NCBI GenBank assembly: GCA_023460995.1
Contig: JAEWOE010000006.1
Span: 248,001 to 312,000 of the forward strand
Length of the DNA stretch: 64,000 nucleotides
Direction: 5' to 3'
Source: Bacillota bacterium
GTDB lineage: Bacteria; Bacillota_I; Bacilli_A; RF39; UBA660
Shown in pieces: positions 41,588 to 49,361 of the stretch. The first letter of the stretch is position 1. Each line of letters begins with the position of its first letter. Below the pieces are notes generated by a model. It saw nothing but the letters and a program-made list of their open reading frames with translations, searched no databases and was not told the DNA's origin. The position numbers and the translations under genes are program-made.

Positions 41588-42251
41588 AATATATAAAAAT
41601 GAAGAGGAAATGATTGAAGAAAATAAAGTCCTTCAAAAGCAAGCATTAAAAGATTTACAAAAAGCTAATACTGAATGGAAGAAAAGTAAAAAAAGAAAAT
41701 TGATAATATGGGTATCTTGTGTTATAACTTTATTTGTAATATTCAAGATTTTTGTTGGTGAAATTATTTTGCAAAATATAGCATTTTATAATAAAAATAG
41801 GTGGTATATTGTTAAGATAAACAATGAGGTGACTACAGTACATGTTGATGAGGAACAGTTTACAACTATCATTCCTTTTATGGTAAGATTAAAATCAATA
41901 AGTATTGAAAATTTTTATGGTGATAATCCGCTTGTTAGTGAGTTTCAAATTAAAAAGGGCGATAGTATAAATATGACAATTAAATCTTATACTTGCTTTT
42001 ATGAGGCTTATGATATGCAAATGCCATGTAATTCAGAAAAAAAAGAACTAATTAAAACAGTTACAAATGATACGACTTACAATTTATATATAAGACGCAA
42101 TAAAAATCAAGAAGTTATGTATGATGGAGTTTTAATTAATGATATAAGCAAATATTTTCCTGAAAAGGGAGGCTATTTTGTTTATATTACAGGAAATTAT
42201 AAGAATGTAGTGTCTTATATAAGTTTTATTGTTAATGTTGTTGAAGAATAA
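41577..42251 (+). CDS. single-pass membrane protein, partner of the ABC exporter
   Basis: The protein has 224 residues. ATG 41577 overlaps the end of the ABC gene by 11 nt, so translation is coupled. It has a charged cytosolic part (EEEMIEENK, LKDLQKANTEWKKSKKRK), one helix at about 45-66 (IIWVSCVITLFVIFKIFVGE) and an extracellular beta-rich domain with two Cys in SYTCFYEAYDMQMPC. By eye about 70% of residues match the 47064 protein outside the element. No known family. The exporter link is inferred from overlap. Confidence 0.75.
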   Translation: MTNKIYKNEEEMIEENKVLQKQALKDLQKANTEWKKSKKRKLIIWVSCVITLFVIFKIFVGEIILQNIAFYNKNRWYIVKINNEVTTVHVDEEQFTTIIPFMVRLKSISIENFYGDNPLVSEFQIKKGDSINMTIKSYTCFYEAYDMQMPCNSEKKELIKTVTNDTTYNLYIRRNKNQEVMYDGVLINDISKYFPEKGGYFVYITGNYKNVVSYISFIVNVVEE

Positions 42252-42268
42252 AATTTTAAGTGTATGCA

Positions 42269-42349
42269 AAATATTATGTAAACGATAATAGACCTAAGAT
42301 AGCACTAGATGCTTTTCGTAATTGGTTTTTATTTGGTGGCTTAAAACCT
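42269..42349 (+). pseudogene. fragment of Imm5-like immunity gene
   Basis: The frame reads KYY-NDNRPK-ALDA-R-WF, matching residues about 50-70 of the protein encoded at 47845-48375 (KYYPNDNRPKMALDASRDWF). Neither end of the gene is present. The fragment follows the 41577 gene just as the full gene follows its paralogue at 47064, so a two-gene block was copied and then eroded. Confidence 0.75.
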
Positions 42350-42426
42350 TATTCGTACACAACAGCTAATAATCATAAAAAAAGTATTGTAAACTTTCTA
42401 ATGTTAAACAAATAATATCACGGGAG

Positions 42427-42596
42427 TTTAGACATGGTCATGTATCACTACCTATTAATTAAAGCGTAATGATAACAGAATTAGTGAGCGATTAGGATAT
42501 GCTGATCCAAGCATAACTTTAGGAATATATTAACATATGCTACTAAAAGAAAATAATCAGGTATTAGATGTATTAAATAGTTTAAATAGCAAGTAG
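42427..42596 (+). pseudogene. C-terminal remnant of a tyrosine recombinase (integrase)
   Basis: One frame gives FRHGHVSLPIN (the catalytic R-H-x-H box, from 42427). After a frameshift another gives NRISERLGYADPSITLGIY, then an in-frame TAA (42531-42533), then HMLLKENNQVLDVLNSLNSK and the stop. This is the standard phage-integrase tail ERLGHSDxxTTLxxYxH with the catalytic Tyr, broken by a frameshift and a nonsense codon directly after that Tyr. The N-terminal two thirds are missing. Its place beside the right att repeat is where such an integrase belongs. Confidence 0.85.
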
Positions 42597-42659
42597 AAAT
42601 ATTTGCTTTTTTTGTAATATGATCTATAATTCTATTAAAATATGAATAGGATGAATATT

Positions 42660-43100
42660 GTGGATAACTATAAAAATTTAAGGCTTTGGTTAGAATCTAT
42701 GGACAAAGAAAATGATAAAAAAATTTTGATTGGGAATTATATACTGGAGAATTACTTAAAGGATGAAAAGTCAACTGGTTTTCAAATAAATCATGCTTAT
42801 GAAAAAACTAAAAATATAGAATTTAGTTTAAACTATGACGAAACTAATAGCATATATTTTTGTGAGTGGTATGATAATCAAAATTTGGCTACTCAATATA
42901 TGGCTTTTTTAGAAGATGCAAAAAAATCACCATTTGATAAAACACCTATAACTTTCATTTTTATTACTTAGGAAAAATTAAAAGAAAAAATTTCAGTAGT
43001 ATCTGAAGATAGTGATTTAAAACAATCAGAAACATTTTTTATTATTGCAATTGAAGAAATTAATAAATTATTAGGCTATCCACTAAATGTTTCTAGTTAA
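42660..43100 (+). pseudogene. hypothetical element gene with premature TAG
   Basis: A frame starting near GTG 42660 (TAGGA upstream; ATG 42642 and 42651 are also in frame) codes NYKNLRLWLESMDKENDKKI, then FCEWYDNQNLATQYMAFLED, and meets a TAG at 42969-42971. The same frame goes on without stop through EKLKEKISVVSEDSDLKQSE and IEEINKLLGYPLNVSS to the TAA at 43098. The parent protein would have about 147 residues. Either the shorter product is functional or the gene is broken. Family unknown. Confidence 0.6.
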
Positions 43101-43104
43101 TAAT

Positions 43105-43129
43105 TTGGTCTTGTTTTTGTCTTGTTTTG
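43105..43129 (+). repeat. right arm-type repeat of the element
   Basis: 24 of 25 bp match 30740-30764 in the same orientation. It lies between the last pseudogene and the right att repeat. Confidence 0.65.
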
Positions 43130-43232
43130 ACTAAAAAGTAGAGGATTATAGAGGTAAATGGTAAACAGTGATAACTAACAAAGCCTTATAATATAAGAAA
43201 ATAAACTTTTAAGATACGCACTTCAAATTTTT

Positions 43233-43249
43233 CTGTTTTCCCGACCATT
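43233..43249 (+). repeat. right att repeat (17 bp, orphan tRNA-Pro end)
   Basis: CTGTTTTCCCGACCATT, identical to the tRNA-Pro 3' end. TTCAAAT a few bases before it also echoes the tRNA T-loop. The remaining sequence to 43428 holds no gene that I can support. Confidence 0.9.
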
Positions 43250-43428
43250 ATATAAAATATCGATGCGTATTAATGTTTTTTTTATGTCTTAATTAATATT
43301 CTATAAAATTCCTTAGAGATTTTATTAAATAAAATTAAATAGTAATTATACAATGACACTATATTTAAAAATATTGCTTAATAACACGTAATGTAGTAAA
43401 ATTATAAAAGATTTAAAGAGGTGAATTT

Positions 43429-44241
43429 ATGTTAAATATTAATAATCAATCTGATAAAGAAAAGATGATGCAATATCACAGAACTAAAGATATGATTAAT
43501 TTAATAACATACTTTCCAGAACTAAGTCCTATAAGAAATTTAACTATTGTCGATTCACTTGAAGATTATCTTGATAATTATGATTTATGTAAAAATTTTC
43601 CTGGAGAAAGAAATGATACTCTAATTATAAAACCAGCTATGAAGAGCATAGAACAAACAGGTATTAATCCTAATATAGTTGAAATATTCCCGTTAGTAAA
43701 AGAAGCAGATTCAGATGGTGTTATAGTTTTATTTGATTTATGTCATAGTCCTAGCGAAAGGTATGAAAGATATGCAGGTATTTCAATAGGTGTAAGTATA
43801 GGAAAAGGTATATTTATTGATGCAGTAGGTAGAGGCTTTGATGGTAGAGAAGTTTCAAAAGGCTTATCAGTTCATGAGAGATATTATATACCTTGGTACG
43901 AGTTGAGAAAAGTTTGTGTAACTAAATTTAGAGATTATAGAACCTATGTTATTTCAGAATTAGATTATATAATAAGCAGAGAAAATAGAATAAAATTCTT
44001 ATTGTCATTAGGCTTAGATGAAGAACTTATAAATAATAGTGTACCATTAATGTACGAAGAGATACCAGATTTTATTTGGAAAGATGTAATTACAAAATTA
44101 ATAAAAAAATTAGAAAAAATGGAAGAAGAATTGATAGCAGTAGGATTAAATGAATTTGCAGTTAGCGGGCATACTGAAGGCAAACAATTTTTACCTTGGC
44201 AGCTGTTTGATAAATCTAGATATATTTTAAAAAATAGATAG
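43429..44241 (+). CDS. hypothetical protein
   Basis: The protein has 270 residues with AGAGGTGA before the ATG. It is soluble, without signal or helix. Conserved-looking stretches are FPELSPIRNLTIVDSLEDYL, DGVIVLFDLCHSPSERYERY, GISIGVSIGKGIFIDAVGRG and HERYYIPWYELRKV; the C-terminal third is helical with an acidic/basic coil (KLIKKLEKMEEELIAVGLNE). I recognise no family. It is the first chromosomal gene past the element and stands with two other unknown genes. Confidence 0.65.
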   Translation: MLNINNQSDKEKMMQYHRTKDMINLITYFPELSPIRNLTIVDSLEDYLDNYDLCKNFPGERNDTLIIKPAMKSIEQTGINPNIVEIFPLVKEADSDGVIVLFDLCHSPSERYERYAGISIGVSIGKGIFIDAVGRGFDGREVSKGLSVHERYYIPWYELRKVCVTKFRDYRTYVISELDYIISRENRIKFLLSLGLDEELINNSVPLMYEEIPDFIWKDVITKLIKKLEKMEEELIAVGLNEFAVSGHTEGKQFLPWQLFDKSRYILKNR

Positions 44242-44404
44242 ATTTTGTCATGTAATGGTATAATTAAAAAGAGAGATGTTGTATATGCTTTTGAATAATA
44301 GTAAAGAAGATTATTGTAAATAGCGTATTTAAAAAAATAACAAAAGTTAAAGAACAATTATAAACTTAACATAAGTTACAATGAATTAAAGGAGAACTTG
44401 CTAT

Positions 44405-45085
44405 ATGAGAAAAGTATTTCTATATCTATATCCAGTAGAAGAATATCAAAGAATTTTTATATTATCTGATAAATACTATGAAAATCATAATTTAGAAAAT
44501 CCAATTATAGTTTTAAATGAATGTATTAAAAAAAGATATAAAGAAAATGGCTATGAAGTTATAATAGCTAACTATCCTGATAAAGAAGTGTTTGGCATTA
44601 GTAAAAGTAATATAGATAGAATAATTAATACGGATGTTACATTTAAAGAAGCTTCTGGTTATAGAGAAGATGGTAGTGAAAAACCTCTTGAAGAAGTAAA
44701 ATATCCTAGTGAGCAACACTTACTAGATCAAGTTGGCAATGTGGATGAAATTATAGTTGGTGGATTTCATGCAGGTGACTGTGTAAAAAGAGTAGCTGAA
44801 CATTTCTATAAAAATGGGATCAATACAATGATTGATTTAGAGCTTACCGACTTCTTATTTCATTTGTATAAGCAACCATACTTTAGAAAAGAAGTTTATA
44901 ATCCTTCTAACTATAAACAACATAGTATTGCACTAGGATTAAGATATAAAGAAAATATTGATTGGATCACTAACCAACTAAAAGAAACATACGGATCACC
45001 AATATACAAATTTGATGAGTATGAACCAACTATATCAATAGAAGAAGTATTAGATAACAATCAAACAAGAATGCAAAGAAGGTAA
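44405..45085 (+). CDS. hypothetical protein, possibly isochorismatase-like
   Basis: The protein has 226 residues with AAGGAG upstream. The part DEIIVGGFHAGDCVKRVAEH then YKNGINTMIDLELTDFLF resembles the Cys-containing strand-helix unit of cysteine hydrolases (GxxTxxCVxxTA), with Cys in DCVKR. An Asp in the N-terminal third and a Lys in the middle would complete the triad but are not certain. The next gene starts 4 nt later, so they share an mRNA. Confidence 0.45.
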   Translation: MRKVFLYLYPVEEYQRIFILSDKYYENHNLENPIIVLNECIKKRYKENGYEVIIANYPDKEVFGISKSNIDRIINTDVTFKEASGYREDGSEKPLEEVKYPSEQHLLDQVGNVDEIIVGGFHAGDCVKRVAEHFYKNGINTMIDLELTDFLFHLYKQPYFRKEVYNPSNYKQHSIALGLRYKENIDWITNQLKETYGSPIYKFDEYEPTISIEEVLDNNQTRMQRR

Positions 45086-45089
45086 ATGT

Positions 45090-45590
45090 ATGAATACAGA
45101 AATTATGGATATTATAGAAAATCCAGATACGAATTATTTAAATAATTTTATTAAAAATATTTTTGATTCAATAGCAATTAAAAATAAGAAAGAACTTTTG
45201 GAAAATGAAAAAATTTCCATATTTTGTCATTATACTGATAGTGAGTTTGATTTAATATGTGATGGATATAATTTTTACATAGAAGTATTTTATAGCCTTT
45301 GCGGATTAGGTGAAGAATTAATAGAAAAAACATATATTGCATTTGATAATAAAAAAGATGCAATTATGTTTACTTCATTAATATATGAAAAGTTTAAAGA
45401 ATATTTTGGTGAGTCTGGATATGATATTTCTGATAATGAAAGTGGAAAATCATTTTCATCTGGTGGAACTAATTTCAATTTTGAAAAGAATTGTGGTATT
45501 AATTTTGTATGTCATGGTATAGAACCTAGTGTATTTAAAAATAAAGAAAAGAAAATAGGTAATTATAAATATAGCAAAAGAAATAATTAA
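45090..45590 (+). CDS. hypothetical protein
   Basis: The protein has 166 residues, coupled to the preceding gene by a 4-nt gap with AAGG. It is acidic and Phe/Tyr/Asn-rich with several Cys residues (IFCHYTDSEFDLICDGYNFY, FEKNCGINFVCHGIEP). The Cys residues are not spaced as a zinc ribbon. No signal peptide. Not recognised. It is followed by a DUF1801 gene with its own AAAGGTGA. Confidence 0.55.
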   Translation: MNTEIMDIIENPDTNYLNNFIKNIFDSIAIKNKKELLENEKISIFCHYTDSEFDLICDGYNFYIEVFYSLCGLGEELIEKTYIAFDNKKDAIMFTSLIYEKFKEYFGESGYDISDNESGKSFSSGGTNFNFEKNCGINFVCHGIEPSVFKNKEKKIGNYKYSKRNN

Positions 45591-45615
45591 AATTTTAGTT
45601 AAGAAAGGTGATATT

Positions 45616-45972
45616 ATGGATAACAGTAAAAGTTATAAAAATATTGATGAGTATATAAATCTTTATCCTAGTGATGTAAGGGAAGTATTAGAACAATTAA
45701 GAAATGAAATAAATAGTGTTGCTCCAGAAGCTATTGAAGTAATAAGTTATAACATGCCTGCTTTTAAATTGAGTGAAGTATTAGTATATTTTGCGGCATA
45801 TAAAAAACATATTGGTTTTTATCCAACTCCAGATGCTATAACAGAATTTAAGGATGAATTAGTATCTTATAAAACATCAAAGGGAGCAGTTCAGTTTCCA
45901 TTAGATAAACCATTACCATTAGATTTAATTAGGAGAATGGTTAAATATAGAATTGATACAACTACTAAATAA
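45616..45972 (+). CDS. DUF1801 (YdhG-like) protein
   Basis: The protein has 118 residues, the size of the domain alone. The pattern IDEYINLYPSDVREVLEQLR, VISYNMPAFKL, VYFAAYKKHIGFYPTPDAI, KGAVQFPLDKPLPLDLIRRM is characteristic. The fold resembles frataxin-like iron-chaperone proteins, but the role is unproven. AAAGGTGATATT precedes the ATG. Confidence 0.88.
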   Translation: MDNSKSYKNIDEYINLYPSDVREVLEQLRNEINSVAPEAIEVISYNMPAFKLSEVLVYFAAYKKHIGFYPTPDAITEFKDELVSYKTSKGAVQFPLDKPLPLDLIRRMVKYRIDTTTK

Positions 45973-46012
45973 TAGATGATTATAAATCAAGTTTAAAATA
46001 TGCAATATTTAA

Positions 46013-46037
46013 ATTCCTGTAAAGCAGGAGTTTTTTT
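46013..46037 (+). terminator. rho-independent terminator
   Basis: ATTCCTG pairs with CAGGAGT around TAAAG and is followed by Ts. Confidence 0.8.
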
Positions 46038-46104
46038 ATGTCTAAATTATTACATTTTAAAATTATATGTTATAATCTAGACAGTAGTATAACGGGAGAA
46101 AATT

Positions 46105-47031
46105 ATGAAAGAAATTTGGTTAGCAGGTGGCTGTTTTTGGGGAGTAGAAGAATATTTTTCAAGAATTAAAGGTGTGGTAAAAACGGAAGTTGGATACGCT
46201 AATGGTAATACTGAAAATACCAATTACCAAATTATTAGTAAAACAAGTCATTCAGAAGCAGTGTACATTATGTATGATGAAAATGTAGTTAAGCTTAATG
46301 ATATATTAGATTATTATTTTAATATAATTGATCCTACTTCTATAAATAGACAAGGTAATGATATCGGCTTACAATATAGAACAGGAATATATTATAAAGA
46401 TGAAAGTGATTTATATGTTATTGAAAATATGCTAGAAAAAGAACAATTAAAATATAACAAAAAAATAGTTATTGAGGTAAATAAAATTAACAACTATGTT
46501 AAAGCCGAAGATTATCATCAAAATTATTTAAAGAAGAATCCAAATGGGTACTGTCATATAGATTTGCAAAGTATACCTATTAATCAAAATAAATACATTA
46601 AACCAAGTGATGAAGAAATTAAACAAAAATTAACAGGTATTCAGTATGATGTCACACAAAATAATGCGACAGAAAAACCCTTTGAAAATGAGTATTGGAA
46701 TCATTTTGAAAAAGGAATATATGAAGATGTTGTTACAGGAGAACCATTGTTTTTATCTTCAGATAAATTTAATTCAAACTGTGGGTGGCCAAGTTTTTCT
46801 AAGCCAGTTGGTAAAGAGTTAATTGAAACAAAAAAAGACTTTAGTCTAAATATGAAAAGAGAAGAAGTTAGAAGTAAAATAGGGAATAGCCATTTAGGTC
46901 ATGTTTTTAAAGATGGTCCATTATTAAAAGGTGGTTTAAGATACTGTATTAATAGTGCTTCTTTAAGGTTTATTCCTCTTTCAAAGATGGATGAAGAAGG
47001 CTACGGACAGTATATAAATAAAGTGAAATAG
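46105..47031 (+). CDS. msrAB: bifunctional peptide-methionine sulfoxide reductase MsrA/MsrB
   Basis: The protein has 308 residues. MsrA (1-155) has the catalytic GCFWG (Cys10) and reduces the S epimer. MsrB (about 170-300) has NSNCGWPSFSKPV, GNSHLGHVFKDGP and the catalytic Cys in LRYCINSASL, and reduces the R epimer. The zinc-binding CxxC pairs of many MsrB are not seen. No signal peptide, so it works in the cytosol. GGGAG precedes the ATG. With SodC and desulfoferrodoxin downstream it fits an oxygen-stress set. Confidence 0.95.
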   Translation: MKEIWLAGGCFWGVEEYFSRIKGVVKTEVGYANGNTENTNYQIISKTSHSEAVYIMYDENVVKLNDILDYYFNIIDPTSINRQGNDIGLQYRTGIYYKDESDLYVIENMLEKEQLKYNKKIVIEVNKINNYVKAEDYHQNYLKKNPNGYCHIDLQSIPINQNKYIKPSDEEIKQKLTGIQYDVTQNNATEKPFENEYWNHFEKGIYEDVVTGEPLFLSSDKFNSNCGWPSFSKPVGKELIETKKDFSLNMKREEVRSKIGNSHLGHVFKDGPLLKGGLRYCINSASLRFIPLSKMDEEGYGQYINKVK

Positions 47032-47063
47032 ATCAATTTTAATTAGAACAGTGGTGATTTGTT

Positions 47064-47735
47064 ATGGTAAACAAGATATATAGAAGCGAAGAAGAAATGA
47101 TTGAAGAAAATAAATCCATTCAAAAACAAGCTTTAAAGGATTTACAAAAAGCAGATATTGATTGGAAGAAAAGTAAGAAAAAGAAAGTGATAATATGGGT
47201 ATCCTGTATAATAGTTTTCTTTATAATATTTAAAATTTTTGTTGGGGAAATTATTTTAGAAAACATTGCACTATATAATAAAAACAGATGGTATATTGTT
47301 AACATAAATGATAAGCCATTAACGGTACATGTTTATGAGGAAAAATATTCAACAGTTATTCCGCTCATGGTAAAAATAAAGTCGGTGAGTAATACAACTT
47401 TTATAAATGGTGATATGGTTATTAATGAGGTTCAAGTAAATAAGGGTGACGATATTAATTTGGCAATAAACTCTTATACTTGTTCATATGAAGCTTATGA
47501 TATGCAGATGCCTTGTGATCAAGATAAAAAGAACCTGATTAAAACAATTACAAATGACACGACCTACAATTTATTTATAAGACGTAATAAGCATCAAGAA
47601 GTTATGTATGATGGTGTATTAGTAAATGATATTAGTAAATATTTTCCTGAAACGGGTGGATACTTTGTTTTAATAACAGGGAATTATAAAAATGTTGTTT
47701 CTTATATAAGTTTTATAGTCAATGTCAATGAATAA
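47064..47735 (+). CDS. single-pass membrane protein, paralogue of the element's exporter partner
   Basis: The protein has 223 residues, with GTGGTGAT upstream. It shares about 70% of residues by eye with the protein encoded at 41577, including EEEMIEENK, the helix IIWVSCIIVFFIIFKIFVGE, SYTCSYEAYDMQMPC and the C-terminus GNYKNVVSYISFIVNV. The divergent part lies at about residues 85-125 of the outer domain. No ABC gene is next to this copy. It could be a leftover partner or an immunity-like protein. Confidence 0.75.
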   Translation: MVNKIYRSEEEMIEENKSIQKQALKDLQKADIDWKKSKKKKVIIWVSCIIVFFIIFKIFVGEIILENIALYNKNRWYIVNINDKPLTVHVYEEKYSTVIPLMVKIKSVSNTTFINGDMVINEVQVNKGDDINLAINSYTCSYEAYDMQMPCDQDKKNLIKTITNDTTYNLFIRRNKHQEVMYDGVLVNDISKYFPETGGYFVLITGNYKNVVSYISFIVNVNE

Positions 47736-47844
47736 TAATGAAGTATTAATTATGGCTAAAGAAATAGAAGATATCAAGAGAATTATGAATAATATTAGTC
47801 CATTAAATGGATAATAAAATATATAGAATTAAATAGGTGAAGAT

Positions 47845-48375
47845 ATGAAAAAATTAAGAAAAATGTTAGGTAAATATGATGATGATCATATTATAAACTT
47901 AATGAAACTAATTGAATCACAAAGTAAAGAAACAATAGCTAAGTGGTGTATGGATTATGCAGAAGAGTTTATTTTGCCAATATATGAAAAGTATTATCCA
48001 AATGATAATAGACCAAAGATGGCATTAGATGCTTCTCGTGATTGGTTTAAGGGATTAAAAAAGTTACCGGAAGTAAAAGATATTATCTTAAATTCATGTC
48101 ATCAGGCAGCACGTGAAGCAGAAGATAATCCCGCAGCTCAAGCAGCAGCAAGAACTATTGGTCAAGCATCTGCTTGCTTCCATACGCCAACTCATTCACT
48201 TGGTTTAGCTTTTTATGGAGGTGCTGCTGTAGCATATGACAAGCTAGGTCTTAACGCTTCTATTGAAGAATATAATAAAGTTGCTTATGAAGAAGTAATT
48301 AGAATGACTGATGCACTTAAAAAAGTAGCTGTTGAAAATGAGCCAAACAAAGCAAAAATAAAATGGTATTGCTAA
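47845..48375 (+). CDS. Imm5-like putative immunity protein
   Basis: The protein has 176 residues with AGGTGAAG upstream. It is helical, with the pattern CHQAAREAEDNPAAQAAARTIGQASACFHTPTHSLGLAFYGGAAVAYDKLGL typical of the Imm5-like family, in which conserved Ala-Ala-Arg and His residues line a bundle. Members sit beside polymorphic toxins, but no toxin gene is adjacent here. A fragment of a second copy is at 42269-42349 in the element. A 20-codon ORF just upstream (47753-47815) has no ribosome site. Confidence 0.75.
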   Translation: MKKLRKMLGKYDDDHIINLMKLIESQSKETIAKWCMDYAEEFILPIYEKYYPNDNRPKMALDASRDWFKGLKKLPEVKDIILNSCHQAAREAEDNPAAQAAARTIGQASACFHTPTHSLGLAFYGGAAVAYDKLGLNASIEEYNKVAYEEVIRMTDALKKVAVENEPNKAKIKWYC

Positions 48376-48394
48376 AAAATGATAAACAAAAAAA

Positions 48395-48416
48395 CAGTCA
48401 AACGACTGCTTTTTTT
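48395..48416 (+). terminator. rho-independent terminator
   Basis: CAGTC pairs with GACTG around AAAC, followed by CTTTTTTT. The following stretch to 48666 has only an AT-rich ORF of ~54 codons without a ribosome site, which I do not call. Confidence 0.7.
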
Positions 48417-48666
48417 ATTAATTACATTTTTACAATTTCCGAAATATTATTTATATTCTTTATACAGGTATCCTACTCACTTTATTACTTTATTAGTTCC
48501 ATACGTATTTTATATTATATATTTTATAATCAATAATCTAAAACTTTGAAAGTACATCGGTACAATTTCGCTTCAGTGAAATGATTATAGCATACAAATT
48601 AATTAAAAGCAAATTGATACTACTATGCATTATACTTTTTATTTCTATGGTTATATATATTGAGTA

Positions 48667-48691
48667 TGGTATAATTGATATAGGTGGTTAT
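48667..48691 (+). promoter_or_regulatory. extended -10 plus AGGTGG start module
   Basis: TGGTATAAT ends exactly 16 nt before the ATG at 48692, with AGGTGG between. Confidence 0.6.
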
Positions 48692-49252
48692 ATGGTAATA
48701 GGAATAGATATAGATGACACAATAACTAATTCAAGCGAATTAATAATAGAATATGCTAAAAGGCATTTTAAATCAAATGATATAGACATAATTAATAATA
48801 TTTTAAATGTGTCAAAAATTGATGGAGAATTGCTTCAGTTTTATTCTAAGTATTTATCTGAAATGATTGAAAGATATACTGTGAAAGATAATGCTGCTAA
48901 AGTAATTAAACGACTAAGAGAAAAAGGATATAAGGTTGTTATTATTACAGCAAGAGGTCATACGGTAACACAAGATAATTTAGAACTTATGACAACTAAT
49001 TATTTTAATAAACATGGTATTGAAGTGGATGAAATAATTTTTAGAACAAGGAATAAAAAAGAGATCTGTATAGAAAAAAATATTAAGATAATGGTTGATG
49101 ATTCCATTAATGTATTAGAATCTTTAAATGATACAAATATAACTCCAGTTTTATTTAATTCAATTTTTAATAAGGATATTAATACTGATATTAAAAGAGT
49201 TGATAACTGGTTAGAACTAGAAAAATATATAAGTATTTTAGAAATTAATTAA
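48692..49252 (+). CDS. HAD-superfamily phosphatase, NT5C-like
   Basis: The protein has 186 residues from ATG 48692; the open frame back to 48581 is a chance hydrophobic extension across the promoter. HAD motif I is DIDDTITNS (nucleophile Asp, then Asp as acid), motif II IITARGH, the Lys near 125 and motif IV MVDDSI. The layout resembles 5'(3')-deoxyribonucleotidases and small YqfW-type phosphatases. A (deoxy)nucleotide monophosphate substrate is likely but not proven. Confidence 0.82.
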   Translation: MVIGIDIDDTITNSSELIIEYAKRHFKSNDIDIINNILNVSKIDGELLQFYSKYLSEMIERYTVKDNAAKVIKRLREKGYKVVIITARGHTVTQDNLELMTTNYFNKHGIEVDEIIFRTRNKKEICIEKNIKIMVDDSINVLESLNDTNITPVLFNSIFNKDINTDIKRVDNWLELEKYISILEIN

Positions 49253-49361
49253 TAAGTTTTTTGTAAGAAAATACACAAACTTTGCTTTATGGTAATATTA
49301 AATTTATTTAATATATGTTATAATTATACTTATAATAGAACAAGTATATTGGAGGAGTATA

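Larger units (their letters stand above)
30673..43249 (+). mobile_element. integrated element in the 3' end of tRNA-Pro, apparently immobile
   Basis: About 12.6 kb are bounded by the direct repeat CTGTTTTCCCGACCATT, inside tRNA-Pro at the left (30673-30689) and orphaned at the right (43233-43249). Just inside each end lies a 25-bp near-identical repeat, as expected of arm-type integrase sites. A degraded tyrosine integrase (42427-42596) is next to the right end, the normal place. The cargo includes ssb, an HTH protein with a LexA-type box, a nuclease-like protein, DUF3800, an AbiJ/HEPN-like protein and an ABC exporter. No relaxase, portal or capsid gene is seen, so it is best called a genomic island or mobilisable-element relic. 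Confidence 0.85.

Noticed and set aside
32330..42533. Stop-codon recoding (TAA read as an amino acid) to explain interrupted genes
   Set aside because: TAA is the usual stop of intact genes throughout the window, and one break is TAG and others are frameshifts, so decay is the simpler reading.
48379..48543. 54-codon hydrophobic ORF after the Imm5-like gene
   Set aside because: It starts inside the terminator region, lacks a ribosome site and is explained by AT-rich sequence.
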